From contig NZ_JACHYN010000024.1 of NCBI RefSeq assembly GCF_014192915.1, positions 1 to 64,000 of the forward strand: 64,000 bases of DNA, written 5' to 3'. This stretch comes from Azospirillum sp. OGB3 (GTDB lineage: Bacteria; Pseudomonadota; Alphaproteobacteria; Azospirillales; Azospirillaceae). The notes under the pieces are model-generated. The model did no database searches. It had not been told where the DNA came from and worked only from the letters and a program-made list of their open reading frames with translations. Both the position numbers and the translations under genes were made by a program. This document shows, piece after piece, positions 59,913 to 64,000 of this stretch (positions are counted from its first letter, which is position 1; every line of letters begins with the position of its first letter).

Positions 59913-61873
59913 AATGCTACATCGAGAATGTCGGCTATGACGGCCTGCTGAACCTTCGCGGCTGGCTGTTCGACCCTGAGCGCCCGATCGCCCGCATCGA
60001 GGTCTGTTCGACCGGACCGTTGGGGAGCGACGTCCGCGCCGCGACCTGGGGGTTCGTGCGGAACGACGTCTTCGAGGGCAACGGCCGTTGCGAGGCCGCC
60101 CTGAAATCGGGCCTGCACGTGCTCGGGCTCCAGGTGGGAACACAGGCGCAGATCGACCTGCGTGTGATCTTCGAGGACGGCACGGCGACCGAACTGCCGC
60201 TCGCCCTGTTCACCCACGACGAAACCGCGACCCATCCGGACAAGGCGTTCTCGCTCACGCCGCTGGCCCCGGTGATCACCTCCGGGCTCAGCGTCGGCCG
60301 CGCCGGCGGCCATGATCTTGCCGATGTGGTCGGCCGCTTCGGCGCCGCCCGCCCGCCCAGCGGCGCGGGCGCGGCGGCGGAGCCCGTCAACGTCCTGGTA
60401 TCCGTCTACAAGGGCCTGCATTTCCTGGCCCCCTTCTTCGAATCCATCTTCGCCGATCCGGGTTTCCCGTTCGAGCTGACGGTCGTCGACAACGGAAACG
60501 ACGACCCGGCGGTGATCGGCCTGCTGGCCGAGGTCTGGAAGCGGCACAGGCCCCAGATGCGTCTGGTCCGGGTCGAGAAGAACGAGGGCTACATCAAGGG
60601 CATCAGCGCCGCCTACGAGGCGGCCACGCCCGGCCGCCACGTGGTCGTTCTGAACACCGACCTCGTCCTGCCGCCGCGTTGGCTCGAACGGCTGATGCAG
60701 CCGATCCTGGAGAACGACGACGTCGCGACGGTGACCCCCTTCACCAACGCCGGCGCCTCCTGCAGCTTCCCCATCGTCGGCGAGGACAACCTCCGTTTCC
60801 GCGACCTGCCGGTGGACGTGATCGACCGCGCCTTCCAGGACATCGGCTGGGAGGGCGGGGGCCTCACCCTGCCGTCGGGCGTCGGCTTCTGCATGGCCCA
60901 CAACAAGGCCGCCCTGGAGAAGATCGGCTATTACGACGCGGAGGCCTTCGGCTTCGGCTACGGCGAGGAGAACGACTGGTGCCTGAAGGCCCATCGCCTG
61001 GGCTACCGCAACATCCTGCTGCCCAACATGCATGTGTGGCACAAGCACGGCGGCGTGTATCTGGCGGAGGAGAAGCGCGAGCTGATCGCCCGCAACCTGC
61101 GCACCATCAACGCGCGCTACCCCGAGTATGAGGGGATGGTGCACTCCTACTTCAGCAAGGACGAGCTGTTCGGGCTGCGCACGATCATCGCCGCGCGCCT
61201 CGTCTCCACCCAGCTGAAGGCGCCGGCGCGGGCCATCGTCGCCGATCTGGCCGCCCCTTCGGCCAAAGCCGCCCAGCGCGAGAAGATCGAGCTGTGCGAG
61301 CAGGGCGGCGCCTGCGTGTGGATCACCCCCAGCGGCGAGCACAGCCTGCAGGTCTCCGTCTTTGTGGAGGAAACCGCCGCCTCCTTCCACACCAGCTCGG
61401 CCGAGGCCCTGCTCGCGCTGTTCCGCCTCCTGGACATCCGGGAGATGGGCGTCTACAGCCTGATCCCCAACGGCGTTCTGGCCGAGGCACTGCGGCTGCT
61501 GGCCGGCCGGCCCGCCGAGGAGCGGGTGAAGCTGCATGTGCGCCTGGGCGATTACGCCCTCTTCTGCCCGACCCGCACGCTGATCGATCACAGCGGCTCC
61601 TTCTGCGGTCTGCGGAACGACGCGGCGTGCCAGTCCTGCCTCAGCCGGAACGAGCTGAAGGACAGCGGTCCCGCCGGCGACGTCTCGATCGAGGACTGGC
61701 GCCGCCAATGGGCGCCCTATGTCGAACTGGCGACCACGATGTCCGTGGAGGCGGGCTGCTCCCGGCTTCTGGTCGAGGATGGGTTGCGGCGCTTCTTCCT
61801 GGGCCCCCGCCGGCCCGCCGGAAAGGGCCTGCCGCACAGCCCGGCGATCCAACCGGTTCCGCTGAGCGCCTGA
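59909..61873 (+). CDS. GT2 glycosyltransferase with beta-module and half GT4 domain
   Basis: A 654-residue protein. The N-terminal module (YIENVGYDGLLNLRGWLFDPERPIARIEV) is of the GWAFDP type. The GT2 domain starts at ~170 (VNVLVSVYKGLHFLAPFF, LTVVDNGNDDP, VEKNEGYIKGISAAYE, VLNTDLVLP, FGYGEENDWCLK). The last ~170 residues match the first half of the GT4 domains in its neighbours, including FCPTRTLID, FCG and CQSCL, but end before the donor-binding half with its E-x7-E motif. That part is thus probably inactive and may be a remnant or an acceptor-binding piece. Start ATG 59909 overlaps the previous stop by 4 bases. Confidence 0.8.
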   Translation: MKCYIENVGYDGLLNLRGWLFDPERPIARIEVCSTGPLGSDVRAATWGFVRNDVFEGNGRCEAALKSGLHVLGLQVGTQAQIDLRVIFEDGTATELPLALFTHDETATHPDKAFSLTPLAPVITSGLSVGRAGGHDLADVVGRFGAARPPSGAGAAAEPVNVLVSVYKGLHFLAPFFESIFADPGFPFELTVVDNGNDDPAVIGLLAEVWKRHRPQMRLVRVEKNEGYIKGISAAYEAATPGRHVVVLNTDLVLPPRWLERLMQPILENDDVATVTPFTNAGASCSFPIVGEDNLRFRDLPVDVIDRAFQDIGWEGGGLTLPSGVGFCMAHNKAALEKIGYYDAEAFGFGYGEENDWCLKAHRLGYRNILLPNMHVWHKHGGVYLAEEKRELIARNLRTINARYPEYEGMVHSYFSKDELFGLRTIIAARLVSTQLKAPARAIVADLAAPSAKAAQREKIELCEQGGACVWITPSGEHSLQVSVFVEETAASFHTSSAEALLALFRLLDIREMGVYSLIPNGVLAEALRLLAGRPAEERVKLHVRLGDYALFCPTRTLIDHSGSFCGLRNDAACQSCLSRNELKDSGPAGDVSIEDWRRQWAPYVELATTMSVEAGCSRLLVEDGLRRFFLGPRRPAGKGLPHSPAIQPVPLSA

Positions 61874-61933
61874 CGCGGCCGGAATCCCGGTGCGCGGCAC
61901 GGATCATAGGTCTAGGAGCAGGGCGGAAAGACG

Positions 61934-64000
61934 ATGCAACTCGAACGGCAAGCCGATCTCCACAATCTGCTCATCGACACCGATCCGGCCGCGCAGATCG
62001 CCTACACCGACGGCGATGCGACGGAAAACGCCATCCTGGCGATCGTTGAATCCGAGCCCGACCTCGGCCCCGGATCGCCCGGCCTGAGCCGCCACATCAA
62101 GGACTGGCCGACCGAGTATCATTTCAGCCCCTTGCGCCTCAACCTGCTGCGGCCGGTAAGGCATCTTCTGCGGGGCCGCGTTCTGGAGGTCGGCGGCGGG
62201 TGCGGGGCGCTGTCCCCCTACATCGCCGAACAGGCCGACGAGCTGATCGTCGTGGAGGGGGCGGTGCGCCGCGCGCGCATCTGCGCCACCCGTTGCCGCG
62301 GGCTGGCCAACACGCAGGTGTGGGCCACCAACTTCTCCTGCCTTCCGGAAACGGAGACGTTCGACACCGTCCTGGTGATCGGCGTCCTCGAATACAGCCC
62401 CTCCTTCTTCAAGGATGGGGAGCGGGATCCGTTCGACGCCTTCCTCGCCAAGGTCCGCACGCATCTGGCGCCGGGCGGGCGGGCGATCATCGCGATCGAG
62501 AACCGGTTCGGCCTGAAGTATTTCTGCGGGGCGCCGGAAGACCACGAGATGGTCCAGTTCTACGGCATCGAGGACCGGTACCGGCCGAACCAGTTCAAGA
62601 CCTTCGGGCGGCGCGAACTGCTGGACCTGCTCGACCGGGCCGGGCTCGGACACACCGACCTGCTTCTGCCCTTTCCGGACTACAAGCTGCCGCAGGTCGT
62701 CCTTCACCAGACAGCGCCCGACCACCCGGAGATCGATCTCCAGGCGCTCCTGCTGCGGGCCGCGGCCCCGACGCAAAGCCGGTCCTACCAGCGGCTCGCC
62801 ACCGAACAGTTCGTCTGGCCGAACCTCGCCAAGAACGGCCTCGCCGCCGATCTGGCCAACTCCTTCCTGGTCGTCGCCGCCCCCGAGCCCCTGCCCGCCG
62901 GGAGCGGGACGGATCTCGTCTTCTACTACACGGCCCGGAACGGCAAGGCGTTCAGCAAGGAAACAATCATTTCACGGAACGACGGCGGGCATCTGGGTGT
63001 CCGGCGCGCGCCGCTGTACGGCGACGGGGACGGCGGCGAGGATGACGGCGGCGGCCCGCCGGGCATCGTCTGGAAGCTGGAGAGCGAACCCTTCTTCGCG
63101 GGGCGCTGGTACATGGGCGGCCTGCTGGAGCTTGCCAAAAGGCCGGTGTGTGACGTGGCGGCCATCGCCGAATGGTGCAGGCCCTGGATCGGCTATCTTG
63201 AGGAGAACGCCGTCGTCTCCGGCGACGATCGCGTGCTTCCCGGGGAGTTCATCGACTGCAATCCCCTCAACATCGTCCAGAGCGCCGAAGGGCTGCGCTT
63301 CTTCGACCGGGAATGGGAGCTTCCGGGCAAGCCGCCCCTTTCCCATGTGATGTTCCGGGGGCTTCACTGGGCGTTGAGTTCGATCGGCTCCCTGACCTAT
63401 TGGGGCGACGTCGCGGGATCGAGGATCATCGACGTCACCCGGTCGGTGCTGACAACGCTTCTCCCCGACTGCGGACCGAACATCGTTGACGGTCTCATCG
63501 AACGGGAAGTCGCGTTGCAACGGCTGATGGGGCAGGACGGTGATGCCATACGCACGTTGCTTCTGACCCAGATCATCTCCGCACGGGTTGAGGTGCAGGC
63601 GTCGCTGGACAGCCTGTCGACGTTGGTCCGTGCCGAACATCAGGTCAACCAGCAACTTCAGGATTTGTCGGCACGGGTCGCTGCCGACTTGGCCGGCGAC
63701 CTTCCTAATCTGCGTGTGCGCGGGTACATCGACTCCGTCCGCAATGGCGAGGCGGGACATCGGATCGTGTCCGGCTGGGCTTTCGATCCGCTTTTAAAAC
63801 GGGCGCCGAAATACGTCGTTCTTCTCCATCAAGGAAAGCCTATGGCGAGCGCGCCGGTCAACGTGGTGCGCAATGATGTCCATCAATCCCTTGGAATTCC
63901 GGAATCTCCAAAGGAACTTGGCTTTTGGATTGCTGTGCCGAATGGCGCCGTTCCCGAGACGATCACCCGCCAGAACTTTAAGGTGGCCGCCTTCTCCCCA
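61934..64000 (+). CDS. Methyltransferase / kinase-like fusion, partial (WbdD-like layout)
   Basis: Open for 689 codons to the window edge with no stop, so the C-terminus is missing. Residues ~50-250 are a class I methyltransferase (VLEVGGGCGALSPYI at 85, VIGVLEYSPSFF). Residues ~310-480 look like a protein-kinase/APH-fold domain: FIDCNPLNIV with Asp441 and Asn446 in the D-x4-N catalytic spacing, and FFDREWE with Asp458 as the metal-binding Asp. Residues ~535-590 have a heptad-like helical pattern (SLDSLSTLVRAEHQVNQQLQ). A GWAFDP beta-module begins at 595. Methyltransferase-kinase-coiled coil is the order of WbdD, which caps O-antigen chains made for Wzm/Wzt export. The resemblance is in layout and motifs only. 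Confidence 0.7.
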   Translation, partial: MQLERQADLHNLLIDTDPAAQIAYTDGDATENAILAIVESEPDLGPGSPGLSRHIKDWPTEYHFSPLRLNLLRPVRHLLRGRVLEVGGGCGALSPYIAEQADELIVVEGAVRRARICATRCRGLANTQVWATNFSCLPETETFDTVLVIGVLEYSPSFFKDGERDPFDAFLAKVRTHLAPGGRAIIAIENRFGLKYFCGAPEDHEMVQFYGIEDRYRPNQFKTFGRRELLDLLDRAGLGHTDLLLPFPDYKLPQVVLHQTAPDHPEIDLQALLLRAAAPTQSRSYQRLATEQFVWPNLAKNGLAADLANSFLVVAAPEPLPAGSGTDLVFYYTARNGKAFSKETIISRNDGGHLGVRRAPLYGDGDGGEDDGGGPPGIVWKLESEPFFAGRWYMGGLLELAKRPVCDVAAIAEWCRPWIGYLEENAVVSGDDRVLPGEFIDCNPLNIVQSAEGLRFFDREWELPGKPPLSHVMFRGLHWALSSIGSLTYWGDVAGSRIIDVTRSVLTTLLPDCGPNIVDGLIEREVALQRLMGQDGDAIRTLLLTQIISARVEVQASLDSLSTLVRAEHQVNQQLQDLSARVAADLAGDLPNLRVRGYIDSVRNGEAGHRIVSGWAFDPLLKRAPKYVVLLHQGKPMASAPVNVVRNDVHQSLGIPESPKELGFWIAVPNGAVPETITRQNFKVAAFSP

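Noticed and set aside
61934..64000. Naming the partial gene wbdD
   Set aside because: Only domain order and a few catalytic positions agree; overall sequence likeness is not evident and the gene is incomplete.

Overview
This is a GC-rich alphaproteobacterial window, best explained as part of an Azospirillum (or close Azospirillaceae) plasmid or chromid devoted to surface polysaccharide synthesis. The placement rests on base composition, the dense glycan locus, cysD/cysNC genes of the nodPQ type (homologues are known on an Azospirillum brasilense plasmid), and above all a plasmid-type RepA gene with an iteron origin in the middle of the window. No tRNA, rRNA, CRISPR array or insertion sequence was found.

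Layout. (1) 1-16.1 kb, all minus strand: an AT-rich truncated acyltransferase at the edge, a small DMT-type membrane protein, a tandem methyltransferase, wecB, two multidomain glycosyltransferases (one with six tandem 38-residue repeats), rfbA-rfbD-rfbB-rfbC for dTDP-L-rhamnose, and an 1111-residue methyltransferase/two-GT2 fusion. (2) 16.3-27.3 kb, mixed strands: a GT-C-like membrane protein, a plus-strand methyltransferase/dioxygenase pair, a tightly overlapping minus operon (WbqC-like protein, GtrB-like glycosyltransferase, methyltransferase, hexapeptide acyltransferase, beta-propeller protein), a plus-strand small transporter and methyltransferase, and wecE, which draws on the RmlA/RmlB product to make a 4-amino-4,6-dideoxy sugar. 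(3) 27.5-36.7 kb, minus: wzm permease, a GT4, repA, the iteron origin, UDP-xylose synthase, cysNC, cysD and a GT2. (4) 36.9-64 kb, all plus: a DUF2142 membrane protein, methyltransferase, rhamnan-synthesis-F protein, manC, GT61, a GT2/GT4 fusion, an AT-rich break, a CDP-sugar cassette (rfbF, SDR, RmlC-like epimerase, SDR), a 1585-residue protein with three glycosyltransferase domains behind nine repeats, galE, two more multidomain GTs and a partial methyltransferase/kinase-like protein.

How it works together. The locus can supply dTDP-L-rhamnose, dTDP-Fuc4N, GDP-mannose, UDP-galactose, UDP-xylose, UDP-ManNAc, a CDP-activated sugar and APS/PAPS. Many large glycosyltransferases with several catalytic domains would assemble the glycan. 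Export by an ABC-2 (Wzm) transporter is suggested, and the last gene has the methyltransferase/kinase/coiled-coil order of the chain terminator WbdD; no Wzt ATPase, Wzx or Wzy is visible. A polyprenyl-phosphate GT, two SMR-sized transporters and two GT-C-like proteins suggest a second, periplasmic decoration route.

Main points for a second look: the replication origin embedded in the glycan locus; two non-catalytic modules (an NPD/HYL repeat and a GWAFDP beta-module) that recur at the ends of different glycosyltransferases; the WbdD-like terminal gene; and a base-composition step inside rfbF that looks like a recombination joint.
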